DNA of 64,000 bases from Stenotrophomonas nitritireducens (GCF_001700965.1 NZ_CP016756.1:4454501-4518500); one strand, 5' to 3'. Shown: positions 18,098 to 28,703, numbered from the stretch's first letter. Notes: generated by a model not told the origin, from the sequence alone. Numbers and translations are program-made.

Positions 18098-20887
18098 ATG
18101 GAGATAGATCGCGTGGATCGCGGCGTCATTGCTAGCCTGCTTCGTCACCCGTTGAACGCAGCTGTCGTGCTGCTGGACACGGATGGGCAGCCTTTGGCTG
18201 CCAATGCCATGGCCCGTAATCTGGGCCTGCCCGAACGCCTGTCACGTTATTGCCAGCAGTTGGCCTGCGCACGCCAGCAGCTCACCCACCAGGATGCGGT
18301 GGCATGCCCGCTGCCCGGTGAAGGGCGCCGGCTGGAAGGTTGGCTGAGCGCGGTGCAATCGCCGTCGACCGAGCCGTTGGGCTATCTGTACTCCGTGGCC
18401 AGCGATACCGAGGCGCGCAATGCGCGCTGGGCCATCGCAATGGAATCGGCGGGCCACAGTCTGTGGGATTGGGACATCGTCAGCGATGCGATCGTGCGCA
18501 CCACCCCAATCCATGCCAGCTCGCCCGTACCTGCGGGTATGGGGCTGCTGGATGAGGTCCATCCGGAAGACCAGCTGCAGTTGCGCCAGGCCATCGCCAC
18601 CCACCTGCACGATCCACAGGTCCCGTTCGCCTGCCAGTTCCGCCTGCGTCAAGCTGACGGCAGCTGGCACTGGGTACTCGATCGTGGCCAGGTCATCGCC
18701 CGCGCCGGCGACGGCCAGCCCCTGCGCATGGTGGGCACTTATACCGACATCCAGCAGCAGAAAGCGCTGGAAGACGAGTTGCGCTCGCAACAGGCCTTGT
18801 TGCAGCGGGCACAGCGCGTGGCAGGCATGGGCAGTTGGGTGTGGGAGCCACAGCGCGGTCGTGTGCAGTGGTCCGAAGAATTTGCCGCATCCATCGGCTG
18901 GGGCGATGTCAGCCTGCCCACTGGCCGCCAATGGCTGCGCACGCTAACCAATGACGCGCGCCGGCACCTGTTCGGCAGCTGGCGGCGCCTGCTCGATGAT
19001 GCCGCCGGTGGCAGTTTCGACCTGACCTGGGGCCGCGACCCGGTAACCCAGCAGCAGCTGCGCATCTGGGTGGAACTCGATTACGACAGCGCGGGCGTGT
19101 TGCAGCGGGTGCTGGGCCAGGTGCAGAACATCAGCAACCAGCGCCGCACCGATGCCTTGATCCGCTGGCGCACCGAGCTGCTCAACCGGGTCTCGGCGCT
19201 GGGCCGCATTGGCGGCTGCGAGATCGAAGTGGACACGCGGGCGATGCAGTGGACCGAGGAGTGCTATCGCATCCACGGGTTGCGCAAGGCGCCGGTCACG
19301 CTTGACCAGGCGCTGGACCTGTACACCCCGGATTCGCGTGACCTCTTCGAGGCTGCGCTGCTGCGCATCGCCACAGGTGGCCTGCCGGAACAATTGGACC
19401 TATGTTTCTACCGTCCCTCGGGGCAGCGCGTCTGGGTGCAGGTATTGATCGAGCTGGATCAACGTGAAGGCCTGCCAGAACGTTATGTGGTGCTGTTCCG
19501 CGACATCACCCGCGAGCGCGAGGCCGACGAGCGGCTGGAACTGCTGGCCCACTACGATCTGCTGACCGGCCTACCCAACCGCATGCTGCTGCGCGAGCAG
19601 GGTGCGGAGGCCATCATCGAAGCCCGCGAACGCGGCGCGGTGCTGGCGATGCTGTTCATTGACCTGGACGGCTTCAAAACCATCAATGACACGTTTGGCC
19701 ACGCCACCGGCGACATGCTGTTGAAAGCGGCGGCAGCACGCCTGCACCAGAACCTGCGTAATGCCGATCTGTTCGCCCGTTTCAATGGCGATGAGTTCAT
19801 CGTGATCCTGCGTAATCTGGTGGAACCGGAGGACGCAGGGCATGTGGCGCGCAAGCTGATCGCATCGTTGGCCGAGCCGCTGTACCGCGAGGATGCAACC
19901 TTGAAGGTCGGTGCCAGCGTCGGCATCGCCCTGCTGGACGAGGGCCGCAACGACTTCGACAGCCTGCTGCGCGCCGCGGATGCGGCAATGCACGCAGCCA
20001 AGGAAGCGGGGCGCAATACTTACCAGTATTACAGCCAGGATGCGCTGGCGCGCACACAGCGCCGGGTCGAGATCGAGCATGCGCTGCATGGCGCGGTCGA
20101 GCGCGACGAGTTCAGTCTGGTCTACCAGCCACTGGTGCATGCCAACGGCGACCCGGTTCCGTCAATCGAGGCCTTGCTGCGTTGGAACAGCGGCCGGATC
20201 GGCGTGTGCAACCCTGCCGAATTCATCCCCATCGCCGAGAAATGTGGCGAGATCATCCATATCGGTGACTGGGTGCTGCGCGAGGTCTGCCGCCAGGCAG
20301 TGGTCTGGCAACAGGCCGGCCTGCAGTTTGATCGGGTGGCAGTGAACGTGTCCGCGCTGCAGCTGCGCGACCGCGGTTTTGCCGAACGTGTTGTCAGCAT
20401 CTGCCAACAATCTGGCTGGCCTGCACAGCGGCTGGAACTGGAACTGACCGAATCGGCGTTGATCCGCGACACGGACGCGCTGCGGCAGTGCTTTGACGTG
20501 TTCGAGCAGCACGGCATCCCGCTGGCCGTGGATGACTTCGGTACCGGTTTTTCCAACCTGCATTACCTCAATCGTTTCCCTGTGCAGCGGCTGAAGATCG
20601 ACCGCAGCTTCGTGCAGGGAATGCTGCACGATGCCGGTACCGCCGAAGTCACCCAGGCCATCGTGCACCTTGGCCATGCCCTGGGCATGCGCGTGGTGGC
20701 CGAGGGTGTCGAGACACTTGCCGAGGCGGCCATGCTCAAACAGCAGGGCTGTGACGAGCTGCAGGGCTACCTGTACTCACGGCCGCTGCGGCCTCGCGAG
20801 ATGGTGCAATGGCTGCGCAGCGGCCCGGTCGAACTGTTGGATATGCCGCCTGTCACGGCGATCAACGCCATCAGCGCAACCCACTGA
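18098..20887 (+). CDS. PAS-GGDEF-EAL cyclic-di-GMP protein
   Basis: A soluble protein of about 929 residues with several N-terminal PAS-like segments (for example GVIASLLRHPLNAAVVLLDT and WHWVLDRGQVIARAGDGQPL), then GGDEF (about 430-600) and EAL (about 620-890) domains. The cyclase motif reads NGDEF with an upstream RNAD inhibitory site, so it may be weak or regulatory. The EAL domain keeps all expected residues (EALLRW, VNVSALQL, ELTESAL, VDDFGTGFSN, LKIDRSF, VAEGVET), so phosphodiesterase activity is predicted. An in-frame TTG at 18089 is the alternative start. Confidence 0.92.
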   Translation: MEIDRVDRGVIASLLRHPLNAAVVLLDTDGQPLAANAMARNLGLPERLSRYCQQLACARQQLTHQDAVACPLPGEGRRLEGWLSAVQSPSTEPLGYLYSVASDTEARNARWAIAMESAGHSLWDWDIVSDAIVRTTPIHASSPVPAGMGLLDEVHPEDQLQLRQAIATHLHDPQVPFACQFRLRQADGSWHWVLDRGQVIARAGDGQPLRMVGTYTDIQQQKALEDELRSQQALLQRAQRVAGMGSWVWEPQRGRVQWSEEFAASIGWGDVSLPTGRQWLRTLTNDARRHLFGSWRRLLDDAAGGSFDLTWGRDPVTQQQLRIWVELDYDSAGVLQRVLGQVQNISNQRRTDALIRWRTELLNRVSALGRIGGCEIEVDTRAMQWTEECYRIHGLRKAPVTLDQALDLYTPDSRDLFEAALLRIATGGLPEQLDLCFYRPSGQRVWVQVLIELDQREGLPERYVVLFRDITREREADERLELLAHYDLLTGLPNRMLLREQGAEAIIEARERGAVLAMLFIDLDGFKTINDTFGHATGDMLLKAAAARLHQNLRNADLFARFNGDEFIVILRNLVEPEDAGHVARKLIASLAEPLYREDATLKVGASVGIALLDEGRNDFDSLLRAADAAMHAAKEAGRNTYQYYSQDALARTQRRVEIEHALHGAVERDEFSLVYQPLVHANGDPVPSIEALLRWNSGRIGVCNPAEFIPIAEKCGEIIHIGDWVLREVCRQAVVWQQAGLQFDRVAVNVSALQLRDRGFAERVVSICQQSGWPAQRLELELTESALIRDTDALRQCFDVFEQHGIPLAVDDFGTGFSNLHYLNRFPVQRLKIDRSFVQGMLHDAGTAEVTQAIVHLGHALGMRVVAEGVETLAEAAMLKQQGCDELQGYLYSRPLRPREMVQWLRSGPVELLDMPPVTAINAISATH

Positions 20888-20904
20888 GCTCCGCCAACAT
20901 CATC

Positions 20905-20937
20905 AAGCCCGGCTACACAACAGGTAGCCGGGCTTTT
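20905..20937 (+). terminator. Rho-independent terminator
   Basis: A 12-base perfect stem (AAGCCCGGCTAC / GTAGCCGGGCTT) with a seven-base loop, ending in a T run, lies 17 bases after the stop of the PAS-GGDEF-EAL gene on the same strand. Confidence 0.9.
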
Positions 20938-21049
20938 GTGTATGCGTGGATGTCAGCTGGCGGGCGCGTCGAACGATGCGTGCCCGTGACGTTCCGCCTC
21001 GTGCAGCCTGCCGCGGCGTGGCGCGCAGAAACGGGGGCGGCGCAACAAC

Positions 21050-21187
21050 GTAGCCCGGGTAAGCGCAGCGCACCCGGGAACTTCTTCCGGCGCCGGTGAT
21101 GCCCACAGCGCACCCGGGAAGCGCGGCGCTGCTGGTCTCGCAAGTGTCTGCCTGAAGCCCCGGGTGCGCTGCGCTTACCCGGGCTAC
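21050..21187. repeat. Inverted pair of CCCGGG-type GTAG REP elements
   Basis: A 29-base element beginning GTAGCCCGGGTAAGCGCAGC (21050-21078, plus) is repeated in inverted orientation at 21159-21187, with a fragment of a third copy near 21106-21121. Each ends in GTAG. They occupy most of the gene-poor gap of about 700 bases between two oppositely oriented signalling genes. The remainder of that gap holds a terminator and one doubtful small ORF. Confidence 0.75.
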
Positions 21188-21266
21188 GTTGCTGTCCTGG
21201 CTGCGGCTTCGGTAGGGTTGGATGCTCGAAGCGCGGAGCGGGCGGCGGCGCGTATGCCCGGAGGCT

Positions 21267-21527
21267 TTACGGAACCGACAGGTCCCAGTCCACGCTGCTG
21301 CTCAGCCATTCGTTGCTGTCGCTGCTGCGGGTTTGCAAGTGCGCTTGCTGCTCGCGCGTCGCACGCAGCAGTGCCAGTTCCTGCTGCGCGCAGTGCTCAA
21401 GCTGGGCAAATTGTTGGCGACGATTCAATGCGACGTTCGCCGGCAATGCGGGCCGCGCCTCGGTGCTGCTCGGCTTCGCCGATGACGTCGTCGTAGGGAG
21501 CGTGCTGGGGCGGGGCAGGGTGGGCAT
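21267..21527 (-). CDS. Possible small hypothetical protein
   Basis: An 86-codon frame on the minus strand. The central part (RRQQFAQLEHCAQQELALLR, then ATREQQAHLQTRSSD) looks like a normal amphipathic helix, which is why I keep it; the N-terminal 25 residues are Ser/Thr/Pro-rich and less convincing. It lies just downstream of the chemoreceptor gene but past its terminator hairpin. No family recognised and no clear ribosome-binding site. Confidence 0.35.
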   Translation of the reverse strand: MPTLPRPSTLPTTTSSAKPSSTEARPALPANVALNRRQQFAQLEHCAQQELALLRATREQQAHLQTRSSDSNEWLSSSVDWDLSVP

Positions 21528-21552
21528 GGTTCAGTGCGGCAAGAGCAACGGC

Positions 21553-21577
21553 AAAGCCCCGGCCAAAGGCCGGGGCT
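21553..21577 (-). terminator. Terminator hairpin after the chemoreceptor gene
   Basis: A perfect 10-base stem (AGCCCCGGCC / GGCCGGGGCT) with a three-base loop, followed on the minus strand by only a short TT run, lies about 28 bases after the chemoreceptor stop. Confidence 0.65.
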
Positions 21578-21604
21578 GGGGTACGGGCCGGATGCGGGCT
21601 GGAA

Positions 21605-22795
21605 TCAGAACAGTTCCACCGTGCCTGCACCCATGCTCTGCTGCGACACCGGCTTGTGCGGCGGACGCTCCCACTCAACCCGCATTTCGCGCAGGCGGCT
21701 GCCGGTGCAATGCAGGGCGGTGATCATCTCGCCGTCGAACACGCCGCCATTGCGATGCAGCAGTTCCTGTAGGGCGACCGCTTCGCGGTTGATCGCACCC
21801 AGGCGGTCAAGATGGGTGTGCACCCCGCCCAGGGCCTGGGTGGCGATGTCTTCGAACTGCAGGGCGCGCACGGCCTCGGCCACGCTGCCGTCGATGGCAC
21901 GGCCGCATTCGGAGATCTCGCGCATGCCGTCACCGAGCGAGGCGTTGATGGCTGCCACGCTGTCCAGCATCGAGGCGGCTTCGGTACGTGCTTCACGCGA
22001 CCGGTCCATATCGCGCGAGGCCATGTGGGTGACGGTTTCGCGCACCTTGGCAATGGCGTCCTTGGAGCTGTGGGCCAGCTTGCGGATCTGCTCGTTGAAG
22101 GTGGTTGAGCGCTCGGAAAGGTTGCGCACCTCGTCGGCCACAACCGCAAAGCCACGCCCGGCTTCACCGGCGCGCGCGGCTTCAATGGCGGCATTCAAGG
22201 CCAGCAGGTTGGTCTGGTCGGCAATGGACTTGACGTCTTCGAGCAGGGCAAAAATGCCGTCCAGGTGCTGCGCCATCTGGTCGATGTGCTGCACGGTGTT
22301 GCTGCTCTGGCCGCTGACCTGTTCCAGCGCCTCGACCAATTGTTCCATCTGGTGACTGGCGTTCTGGGCGAAACGCGCCACATCGACGCCGCTGCCGCCT
22401 TCATCGCCGGCACGGTCGACAATGCGGGCCAGTGCCTGGCTCTGCTGGCGCGATTTGCGGCTCATCGCGTCGAAGCTGCTGCCCAGCCCGCCGACGGCCT
22501 GCCGGATGAGCTCGCGGGCACGTTCGATCTCGCTGCGCGAGCCGTCGATCTCGTTGCTGACGAAGCTGCGCAGCTCATTGAGCAGCTGATCCTGCTCCTT
22601 CAACACCTTGGCGTGCTCGGGCGAGCGCTGGGCTTGCGTATGCACGCTCCACCAGGCGAACACCAGCCAGCTCAGCACCATGGTGGTCAAAATCGCCCAC
22701 AGCGCTGCCGAAGGCCAGGACAGGGCAGCAGCGACCACGACCAGAAGGGTGAGGACCAACGGGGCTGCCAAACGGATTGCTATACGTGAATACAT
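21605..22795 (-). CDS. Methyl-accepting chemotaxis protein without a large sensor domain
   Basis: A 396-residue chemoreceptor. Two adjacent membrane segments ([19 protein letters not shown] and [19 protein letters not shown], residues about 8-47) leave essentially no periplasmic ligand domain. The cytoplasmic part has the MCP hairpin tip ([20 protein letters not shown]) that contacts CheA and CheW. I start at [12 protein letters not shown] because the longer frame runs through a strong sigma-28 promoter. It may sense through the membrane or an internal signal. Confidence 0.92.
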   Translation of the reverse strand: MYSRIAIRLAAPLVLTLLVVVAAALSWPSAALWAILTTMVLSWLVFAWWSVHTQAQRSPEHAKVLKEQDQLLNELRSFVSNEIDGSRSEIERARELIRQAVGGLGSSFDAMSRKSRQQSQALARIVDRAGDEGGSGVDVARFAQNASHQMEQLVEALEQVSGQSSNTVQHIDQMAQHLDGIFALLEDVKSIADQTNLLALNAAIEAARAGEAGRGFAVVADEVRNLSERSTTFNEQIRKLAHSSKDAIAKVRETVTHMASRDMDRSREARTEAASMLDSVAAINASLGDGMREISECGRAIDGSVAEAVRALQFEDIATQALGGVHTHLDRLGAINREAVALQELLHRNGGVFDGEMITALHCTGSRLREMRVEWERPPHKPVSQQSMGAGTVELF

Positions 22796-22823
22796 GGACG
22801 TTCTCGGGAGAGTCACGAATGCA

Positions 22824-22850
22824 GTATCGGCAGTAGCCGTGGGGTCTTTA
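22824..22850 (-). promoter_or_regulatory. Sigma-28 promoter for the chemoreceptor gene
   Basis: Minus strand TAAAGACC, exactly 11 bases, then GCCGATAC: a near-perfect FliA promoter 28 bases before the ATG. It fixes the chemoreceptor start and places the gene in the late flagellar class. Confidence 0.85.
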
Positions 22851-22882
22851 GCCCGCTGCGGTGAATCCCCGGAGGTTTTGCG

Positions 22883-22919
22883 ATGCAGGCCCGCCGCCGC
22901 CGTGGCGGCGGGCCTGCAT
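22883..22919. repeat. Strong GC-rich inverted repeat between chemoreceptor and hflD
   Basis: A 16-base perfect stem (ATGCAGGCCCGCCGCC and its complement) with a five-base loop begins three bases past the hflD stop. There is no T run on the minus strand, so it may be a processing or stabilising hairpin, or a weak terminator for the mnmA-hflD unit. Confidence 0.6.
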
Positions 22920-22922
22920 GGG

Positions 22923-23543
22923 TCAGCGCAGGCGCCGCTCGATGGCTTCGAGCATGGCTTTGCGCGAGAACAGGAAATCCCAGTAGGCACCGCCCAGCTG
23001 GCGCCAGAGCACGGCCGAGCGCACCGCCGCCAGCAGCAACGCGCGGATCTCGGACACCACCATCGCCTGGCCCAGGTAATGCGGGTTGCCTTGCACCATG
23101 ATGCGCGGCTTGAGCTGGCTGATGGTGTCGGCGTACAGCGCACCCATCGCACTCAGTACGTCCGGATGGCTGCTGTCGCCGCGTTCCTGGGCAATGCTGG
23201 CAGCACGCTGGATCCCGGCCTCTACCTTGTCGATGGTGGCGCCTTCCCGCACGAAACGGCGTTCCAGCTGCATCACCGACAACGCCAGCCGTGGCAGCAA
23301 CGCATCTTTGCCCTGGTTGCGGAAGTAATCACGCAGCAGGCGCAGGCCCGGTTCGAGCTGGGTGGCGCTGCCGTACACGGCCGCCGGCGAGCTGGCGTCG
23401 ATACGCAGCACGCTGTCCATCGCGGTGCGCACGATGGCGCTTTCCGAATGGCCGGTTTCGGCGATGCGGCGCACCTGCTGCAAGGCCTGGGCAATGCCGG
23501 CCAAGGCAAGTACGCGGTCATCGATAGAAAAAGTCATGGTCAT
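22923..23543 (-). CDS. hflD: HflD-family protein
   Basis: HflD is a small helical membrane-associated protein; in E. coli it affects lambda lysogenisation through CII. The 206-residue product ([40 protein letters not shown]) has the normal length. It lies three bases downstream of mnmA, the conserved neighbour in gammaproteobacteria, which supports the name. The start may be the first Met or the Met two codons later. Confidence 0.92.
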   Translation of the reverse strand: MTMTFSIDDRVLALAGIAQALQQVRRIAETGHSESAIVRTAMDSVLRIDASSPAAVYGSATQLEPGLRLLRDYFRNQGKDALLPRLALSVMQLERRFVREGATIDKVEAGIQRAASIAQERGDSSHPDVLSAMGALYADTISQLKPRIMVQGNPHYLGQAMVVSEIRALLLAAVRSAVLWRQLGGAYWDFLFSRKAMLEAIERRLR

Positions 23544-23546
23544 CTC

Positions 23547-24668
23547 TCAAGGGGTAACAGGAGCCGCCAGACGGCGCTCCAAAGGTGCATCGGTTGCGGC
23601 GATCACCGCGCCGCCCAGGCATTCCATACCGTCGTACAGCACCAACGATTGACCCGGGGTGACGGCGCGTTGCGGGCGCGCGAAGTGCACATCCAGCGTA
23701 CCGTCATCGCGCACCGTGACCGTGCAGGCCTCGTCCGGCTGCCGGTAGCGGGTCTGTGCGGTGCACGCGAAGCTGCGTGCGGGCGGGCTGCCGGCAATCC
23801 AGTGCATGGTCTCGCTGCGCAGCCACTGTGACTGCAGCCAGGGGCTGTCGTGGCCCTGGTCGACATACAGGATGTTGCGGGCCACATCCTTGCCCACCAC
23901 GAACCACGGTGCCGCCGGGCGGCCGCGCACGCCACCGATGTTCAGGCCTTCGCGCTGGCCCAGGGTGAAATAGAACACGCCGGGGTGACGGGCGATGACC
24001 TGGCCATCGGGGTCCTGGATCTCGCCTTCCCGGGCCGGCAGGTACTGGCCCAGGAACTCGCGGAAATCACGTTCGCCGATGAAACAGATGCCGGTGGAAT
24101 CCTTCTTTGCATGGGTCGGCAGGCCGGCGTCGCGGGCAATGCGGCGCAGCTCGCTTTTCTCCATGTGGCCGATCGGGAACAAGGTAGCCGCCAGTTGGGC
24201 CTGCCCGAGCTGATGCAGGAAATAGCTCTGGTCCTTGCCGCGGTCGGCGCCACGCAGCAGCCGCCAGCGGCCGGCGGACTGGTCCACCTGGGCGTAGTGG
24301 CCGGTAGCGATGCGTTCGGCGCCCAGCTCGCGGGCGGCATCCAGGAAGTGCTTGAACTTGACCTCGCGGTTGCACAGCACGTCCGGGTTGGGCGTGCGGC
24401 CGGCGGCGTATTCGGCCAGGAAGTGCTCGAACACGCCCTGCCAGTATTCCGTCGAGAAATCGCGGAAGTGGAAGGGGATATCCAGCCTCCCGCAGACTGC
24501 CACCGCATCGCGCCGGTCATCCTCGGCGCGGCAATGGCCGCTGCCATCATCGGCCCAGTTCTGCATGAACAGGCCGGCGACATCCAGGCCTTGCTGGACC
24601 AGGGTGAGCGCGGCCACCGACGAGTCGACCCCGCCGGACACGCCCACCACGATATTCGGATTGCTCAC
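23547..24668 (-). CDS. mnmA: tRNA 2-thiouridylase MnmA
   Basis: MnmA thiolates U34 of tRNA-Lys, -Glu and -Gln in the cytoplasm using sulfur relayed from IscS. The 373-residue product has the PP-loop [17 protein letters not shown] near the N-terminus and the two reactive cysteines in [13 protein letters not shown] and [13 protein letters not shown]. The start is GTG at 24668, giving [13 protein letters not shown]; it overlaps the nudJ stop by four bases (GTGA). Confidence 0.96.
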   Translation of the reverse strand: MSNPNIVVGVSGGVDSSVAALTLVQQGLDVAGLFMQNWADDGSGHCRAEDDRRDAVAVCGRLDIPFHFRDFSTEYWQGVFEHFLAEYAAGRTPNPDVLCNREVKFKHFLDAARELGAERIATGHYAQVDQSAGRWRLLRGADRGKDQSYFLHQLGQAQLAATLFPIGHMEKSELRRIARDAGLPTHAKKDSTGICFIGERDFREFLGQYLPAREGEIQDPDGQVIARHPGVFYFTLGQREGLNIGGVRGRPAAPWFVVGKDVARNILYVDQGHDSPWLQSQWLRSETMHWIAGSPPARSFACTAQTRYRQPDEACTVTVRDDGTLDVHFARPQRAVTPGQSLVLYDGMECLGGAVIAATDAPLERRLAAPVTP

Positions 24669-25129
24669 GGTGCCACCTGTCGCACGATCGAAAGCGGGTA
24701 ACGCTGCCCGGCCAGCCAATCGGAGATCGTCTGCCAGACCAAGGGGCTGCGCAGTCGCGCCATGTCGGCCTGCAACGCCACCGGGCTCATCCACAGCGCC
24801 TGCACGATACCCACATCGAGCGCTTGTTCGGGATGGTGCTGCAGCGGTTCGGCGGCGAAGGCGAAGCGCAGGAACGGCGTGCCATCGGCCGCCGTCCACT
24901 GGTAACTGCCGATGAAACCGGTGAGCTGAACGTCCCAGCCGGTTTCCTCGCGGGTTTCGCGCACCGCCGCCTCGAGCAGGCTCTCGCCCGGCTCAAGATG
25001 ACCGGCCGGCTGGTTCAACACCCGTCGGCCGCCTTTTTCTTCTTCCACCAGCAGCAGCTGCCCTGCGCGGGAGACCACGGTGGCCACGGTCACATGTGGC
25101 GCCCATCGCTGGGACTGCAAAGCATTCAC
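24665..25129 (-). CDS. nudJ: Nudix hydrolase NudJ-like
   Basis: A 154-residue Nudix phosphohydrolase. The Nudix box is complete ([20 protein letters not shown], then TGW). In E. coli nudJ lies next to mnmA and hflD and hydrolyses nucleoside di- and triphosphates and a thiamin precursor; the same order here supports the name, while substrate remains inference. It overlaps mnmA by four bases. Confidence 0.88.
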   Translation of the reverse strand: MNALQSQRWAPHVTVATVVSRAGQLLLVEEEKGGRRVLNQPAGHLEPGESLLEAAVRETREETGWDVQLTGFIGSYQWTAADGTPFLRFAFAAEPLQHHPEQALDVGIVQALWMSPVALQADMARLRSPLVWQTISDWLAGQRYPLSIVRQVAP

Positions 25130-25131
25130 GC

Positions 25132-25608
25132 TCAGTACTCGTCCTTCGACGTCATTTCCAGCTCGATCGCATCGGCGCTCTTGGCGGCCGCGTCGATGGC
25201 ATCGGAGATGATCTCGGAACTGGCATTGGCGTCCACCTTGACCACGAACATCGCCACGTCGCCCTGCTTCACCCAGCCGCCGAGCTTGGAATCGTTGGAA
25301 TCCTCCAGCAGGCGGTTGGCCACCAGTGCCGGGAACTGCGGGCTGCTGGACTTGTAGCCCGGCGACCAGATCTCGCGGACCTTGTGGCTGCCATAGGTTT
25401 CCACGTTGGAGCGCACGAACACCAGCTGGGTACGGTCGTCTTCCATTTCAAAGACCAGCTGGTAGTCGCCATCGCTGTCCACCTCGTACTTGTACTTGAG
25501 GGTGTCCAGTACGCGGCCGACGGCCGGATCCGCCTCGCCGGCGAACGCGGTGCCTGCGGTAGCGGTGGCCAGGGCCAGCAGAGCGATGCTGATTACAGAC
25601 TTCTTCAT
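25132..25608 (-). CDS. Exported YbjN-domain-like protein
   Basis: A 158-residue protein with a clear Sec signal ([20 protein letters not shown], then AFA). The mature part ([40 protein letters not shown]) resembles the YbjN superfamily, which has a secretion-chaperone-like fold; that match is from memory of the family and moderate. The start is set at the Met opening the signal peptide. It is two bases upstream of nudJ and probably cotranscribed with it. Function unknown. Confidence 0.75.
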   Translation of the reverse strand: MKKSVISIALLALATATAGTAFAGEADPAVGRVLDTLKYKYEVDSDGDYQLVFEMEDDRTQLVFVRSNVETYGSHKVREIWSPGYKSSSPQFPALVANRLLEDSNDSKLGGWVKQGDVAMFVVKVDANASSEIISDAIDAAAKSADAIELEMTSKDEY

Positions 25609-25717
25609 GTTTTCCCCAGTTGTAAGGATTTGGTCAGGTAAAGGAGGGTTAGCCAGCAAATTGTGCGGGGGCAGGGGGGGCTGCGTCCAATGCCCAGAGG
25701 CTGCCACACAGACCGGC

Positions 25718-25723
25718 TATAAT
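25718..25723 (+). promoter_or_regulatory. -10 box of clpS, possibly leaderless mRNA
   Basis: A perfect TATAAT ends six bases before the clpS ATG, so transcription would begin at or within a base of the A of the start codon. The -35 region 17 bases upstream is poor (CAGAGG). A leaderless clpS mRNA is the simplest reading, but the annotated start has no alternative downstream. Confidence 0.5.
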
Positions 25724-25729
25724 TGGGCA

Positions 25730-26050
25730 ATGTCCCAGAAGACCCAACACGATAGCGACCATGGCCTGCTGGTCGCCCCCGGCAAGCCCGAGGTGGCGCC
25801 CCCGCCGCAGTACCAAGTGATGCTGCTCAACGACGACTACACCCCGATGGATTTCGTGGTGACGGTCCTGCAGAGCTTTTTTTCGATGGACATGGACAAG
25901 GCCACCCAGGTGATGCTGCATGTCCATACCCGCGGCCGTGGCATCTGCGGTGTCTATACCCGCGAGGTGGCCGAAACCAAGGTCGCGCAGGTCAACGAGT
26001 TCTCGCGCATGAACCAGCATCCGTTGCTGTGCACGATGGAACGCGCCTGA
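25730..26050 (+). CDS. clpS: ClpS, N-end rule adaptor for ClpAP
   Basis: ClpS delivers N-degron substrates to ClpAP. The 106-residue product has the core [20 protein letters not shown] and [20 protein letters not shown], with the Asn/Asp-Asp pocket residues and the His that bind the N-terminal residue. clpA, its partner unfoldase, follows on the same strand. The start [12 protein letters not shown] gives the usual flexible N-terminal extension. Confidence 0.96.
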   Translation: MSQKTQHDSDHGLLVAPGKPEVAPPPQYQVMLLNDDYTPMDFVVTVLQSFFSMDMDKATQVMLHVHTRGRGICGVYTREVAETKVAQVNEFSRMNQHPLLCTMERA

Positions 26051-26361
26051 GCCCGTCACAGGTGCCCGGTAGGGGGGGGCTGTCCGGCTGCCTGATCGAC
26101 CAGACTGAGTGCACGCGCCGCAGCGGCGGCAAAGCCGCTGTGCGGGCGCTGTTTGGGGTCAGCGCAGATGGAACGATTTGTCCTGTAAGTTGCCTGCGTA
26201 ACGGCTGATCGGCCTGTTCGGGCCTTGAAACTGAATGCAGAATTCACGGTGAGCGCTGTTTTATCGTCATTACTGACGTAGCGTCTACATCATCGTAGTT
26301 AGGGTGCTGGAAAAAGCGATCCCAGGCCGCATATTGTCTCCAACCGCAACCGGAGTGCCTT
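26051..26361. other. clpS-clpA intergenic region
   Basis: No gene is supported here. It contains a hairpin-forming segment (AGCGGC, six bases, GCCGCT, near 26119-26136) and an AT-richer stretch before clpA (26260-26350) that probably holds the clpA promoter, with CATATTGT as a possible -10 region. Confidence 0.5.
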
Positions 26362-28641
26362 ATGTTCAGTAAAGACCTCGAGCAGACCATTGGTCAGTGC
26401 TACAAGCGCGCCCGGGAAGCCCGTCACGAATACATGACGGTTGAACATCTCTTGCTGGCCCTGTTGGAAAACGCATCGGCACAGGCTGTGCTGAAAGCAT
26501 GTGGCGCGGATCTAGAGCGCCTGGGAAGGGAGCTGGAAAAGGCGATCAACGCCTCGGTCTCGCTGTTGGCCGAAGACGACGGCCGCGACACGCAGCCTAC
26601 GCTGGGTTTCCAGCGCGTACTGCAGCGGGCCGTGTACCACGTGCAGTCCTCGGGCAAGAAGGAGGTTACCGGTGCCAATGTGCTGGTGGCGATCTTCGGC
26701 GAAAAAGAATCGCACGCGGTTTATTACCTCAATCAGCAGGATGTGACCCGGCTGGACGTGGTCAATTACCTGTCCCACGGCGTGGGCAAGAGTGGCGACG
26801 ACCCGGAAATGTCCTCCCCGCTGGAAGGCGAGGGCCGGGTTGAAGGCGCTGATGGCGAAGGCAAGGGCGACTCGCTCAACGAGTTCGCCAGCAATCTCAA
26901 CGAGCTGGCCAAAGCCGGGCGGATCGATCCGCTGGTCGGCCGTCGCGATGAGATCGAACGCACCATCCAGGTGCTGTGCCGCCGCCGCAAGAACAACCCG
27001 CTATACGTGGGTGAGGCCGGCGTGGGCAAGACCGCCATCGCCGAAGGCCTGGCCAAGCGCATCGTCGACGGCGAGGTGCCGGACGTGCTGGCCGATGCGG
27101 TGATCTACTCGTTGGATCTCGGCGCGCTGGTAGCGGGCACCAAGTACCGTGGCGACTTCGAGAAGCGCCTCAAGGGCGTGATCACTGCACTGAAGAAGAT
27201 CCCCAACTCGGTGCTGTTCATCGACGAGATCCACACCATCATCGGTGCCGGTTCGGCTTCCGGTGGCACCATGGATGCGTCCAACCTGATCAAGCCGGCA
27301 CTGGCCTCGGGCGAGCTACGCTGCATCGGCTCGACCACCTTCCAGGAATACCGTGGCATTTTCGAGAAGGACCGTGCGCTGGCGCGGCGCTTCCAGAAAA
27401 TCGACATCGTCGAGCCGACCGTTGGCGAGGCCTACGAGATTCTCAAGGGCCTGCGGCCGAAGTACGAAGCACACCACAGCGTGACGTATGCCGACGATGC
27501 CTTGCAGGCAGCGGTGGACCTGTCGGTCAAGCACATCGCCGACCGGCTGTTGCCGGACAAGGCCATCGATGTCATCGACGAGGCCGGCGCACGCCAGCGG
27601 CTGTTGCCGGAAGGGCAGCGCAAGGAGCGCATCGACATCGAGGAAATCGAAACCATCATTGCCAAAATGGCGCGCATCCCGGCCAAGCAGGTCACTGCCA
27701 GTGACAAGGATGTGCTGCAGCACCTGGAGCGCAATCTGAAGATGGTGATCTTCGGCCAGGACCAGGGCATTGAGTCGCTGACCTCGGCGATCAAGCTGTC
27801 GCGCTCCGGTCTGGCCAGCCCGGACAAGCCGATCGGCAACTTCCTGTTCGCCGGCCCCACCGGCGTGGGCAAGACCGAGGTGACCCGTCAGCTGGCGTTG
27901 CAGCTGGGTATCGAGCTGGTGCGCTTCGACATGTCCGAGTACATGGAGCCGCATTCGATCAGCCGCCTGATTGGTGCCCCTCCGGGCTATGTCGGCTTCG
28001 ACCAGGGCGGCCTGCTGACCGAGAAAATCGTCAAGACGCCGCATTGCGTGCTGCTGTTGGACGAGGTGGAGAAGGCGCATCCGGACATCTTCAACATCCT
28101 GTTGCAGGTGATGGACCGCGGCGTGCTCACCGACACCAACGGCCGTGAGGCCAACTTCAAGAACGTGATCCTGGTGATGACCACCAATGCCGGTGCCACC
28201 CAAGCTGCACGTCGCTCGATTGGTTTCACCAAGCAGAACCATGCCACCGACGCGATGGAGGTAATCCGCAAGAGCTTCACCCCTGAGTTCCGCAACCGCC
28301 TGGATGCGGTGGTGCAGTTCCAGCCGCTGGGCTTCAGCCACATCCTGCGGGTGGTGGACAAGTTCCTGATCGAGCTGGAGATGCTGCTGCAGGACAAGCA
28401 CGTTTCGTTGTCGGCCACCCCGGCCGCCCGCGAATGGCTGGCACAACATGGTTTCGACGCGGACATGGGCGCACGCCCGATGCATCGGGTGATCCAGGAC
28501 AAGGTGAAGCGCCCGCTGGCCGACGAGCTGCTGTTCGGCAAGCTGGCCAACGGTGGCAAGGTCAGCATCGACGTCCGCGATGGCGAGTTGATCGTGGACA
28601 CCGAGTCCGAGCCGGAGCACCTGTTGCCGGCAACGGTGTAA
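26362..28641 (+). CDS. clpA: ATP-dependent Clp protease ATP-binding subunit ClpA
   Basis: ClpA is the AAA+ unfoldase of ClpAP. The 759-residue product has an N-domain (1-145, [20 protein letters not shown]), an acidic linker, AAA-1 with Walker [16 protein letters not shown] and Walker [16 protein letters not shown]-2 with Walker [16 protein letters not shown] and Walker [15 protein letters not shown], and the D2-small domain. The length is normal. An intrinsic terminator follows at 28704-28739. Confidence 0.98.
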   Translation: MFSKDLEQTIGQCYKRAREARHEYMTVEHLLLALLENASAQAVLKACGADLERLGRELEKAINASVSLLAEDDGRDTQPTLGFQRVLQRAVYHVQSSGKKEVTGANVLVAIFGEKESHAVYYLNQQDVTRLDVVNYLSHGVGKSGDDPEMSSPLEGEGRVEGADGEGKGDSLNEFASNLNELAKAGRIDPLVGRRDEIERTIQVLCRRRKNNPLYVGEAGVGKTAIAEGLAKRIVDGEVPDVLADAVIYSLDLGALVAGTKYRGDFEKRLKGVITALKKIPNSVLFIDEIHTIIGAGSASGGTMDASNLIKPALASGELRCIGSTTFQEYRGIFEKDRALARRFQKIDIVEPTVGEAYEILKGLRPKYEAHHSVTYADDALQAAVDLSVKHIADRLLPDKAIDVIDEAGARQRLLPEGQRKERIDIEEIETIIAKMARIPAKQVTASDKDVLQHLERNLKMVIFGQDQGIESLTSAIKLSRSGLASPDKPIGNFLFAGPTGVGKTEVTRQLALQLGIELVRFDMSEYMEPHSISRLIGAPPGYVGFDQGGLLTEKIVKTPHCVLLLDEVEKAHPDIFNILLQVMDRGVLTDTNGREANFKNVILVMTTNAGATQAARRSIGFTKQNHATDAMEVIRKSFTPEFRNRLDAVVQFQPLGFSHILRVVDKFLIELEMLLQDKHVSLSATPAAREWLAQHGFDADMGARPMHRVIQDKVKRPLADELLFGKLANGGKVSIDVRDGELIVDTESEPEHLLPATV

Positions 28642-28659
28642 GGCCGGAGCCTGCGGGCG

Positions 28660-28684
28660 GTAGGAGCGGCGTAAGCCGCTAAGC
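28660..28684 (+). repeat. REP-like palindrome
   Basis: GTAGGAGCGGCGTAAGCCGC-type element with one change (GCTAAG for GCGAAG), 18 bases after the clpA stop. Same family as 10845-10869 and 14762-14948. Confidence 0.7.
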
Positions 28685-28703
28685 TGGCCCGTTGTCCGTA
28701 CAC

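Noticed and set aside
22796..23152. Extended N-terminus for the chemoreceptor
   Set aside because: The extension runs through a near-perfect sigma-28 promoter and into hflD, and reads as Arg/Cys/Trp-rich nonsense before the membrane helices.
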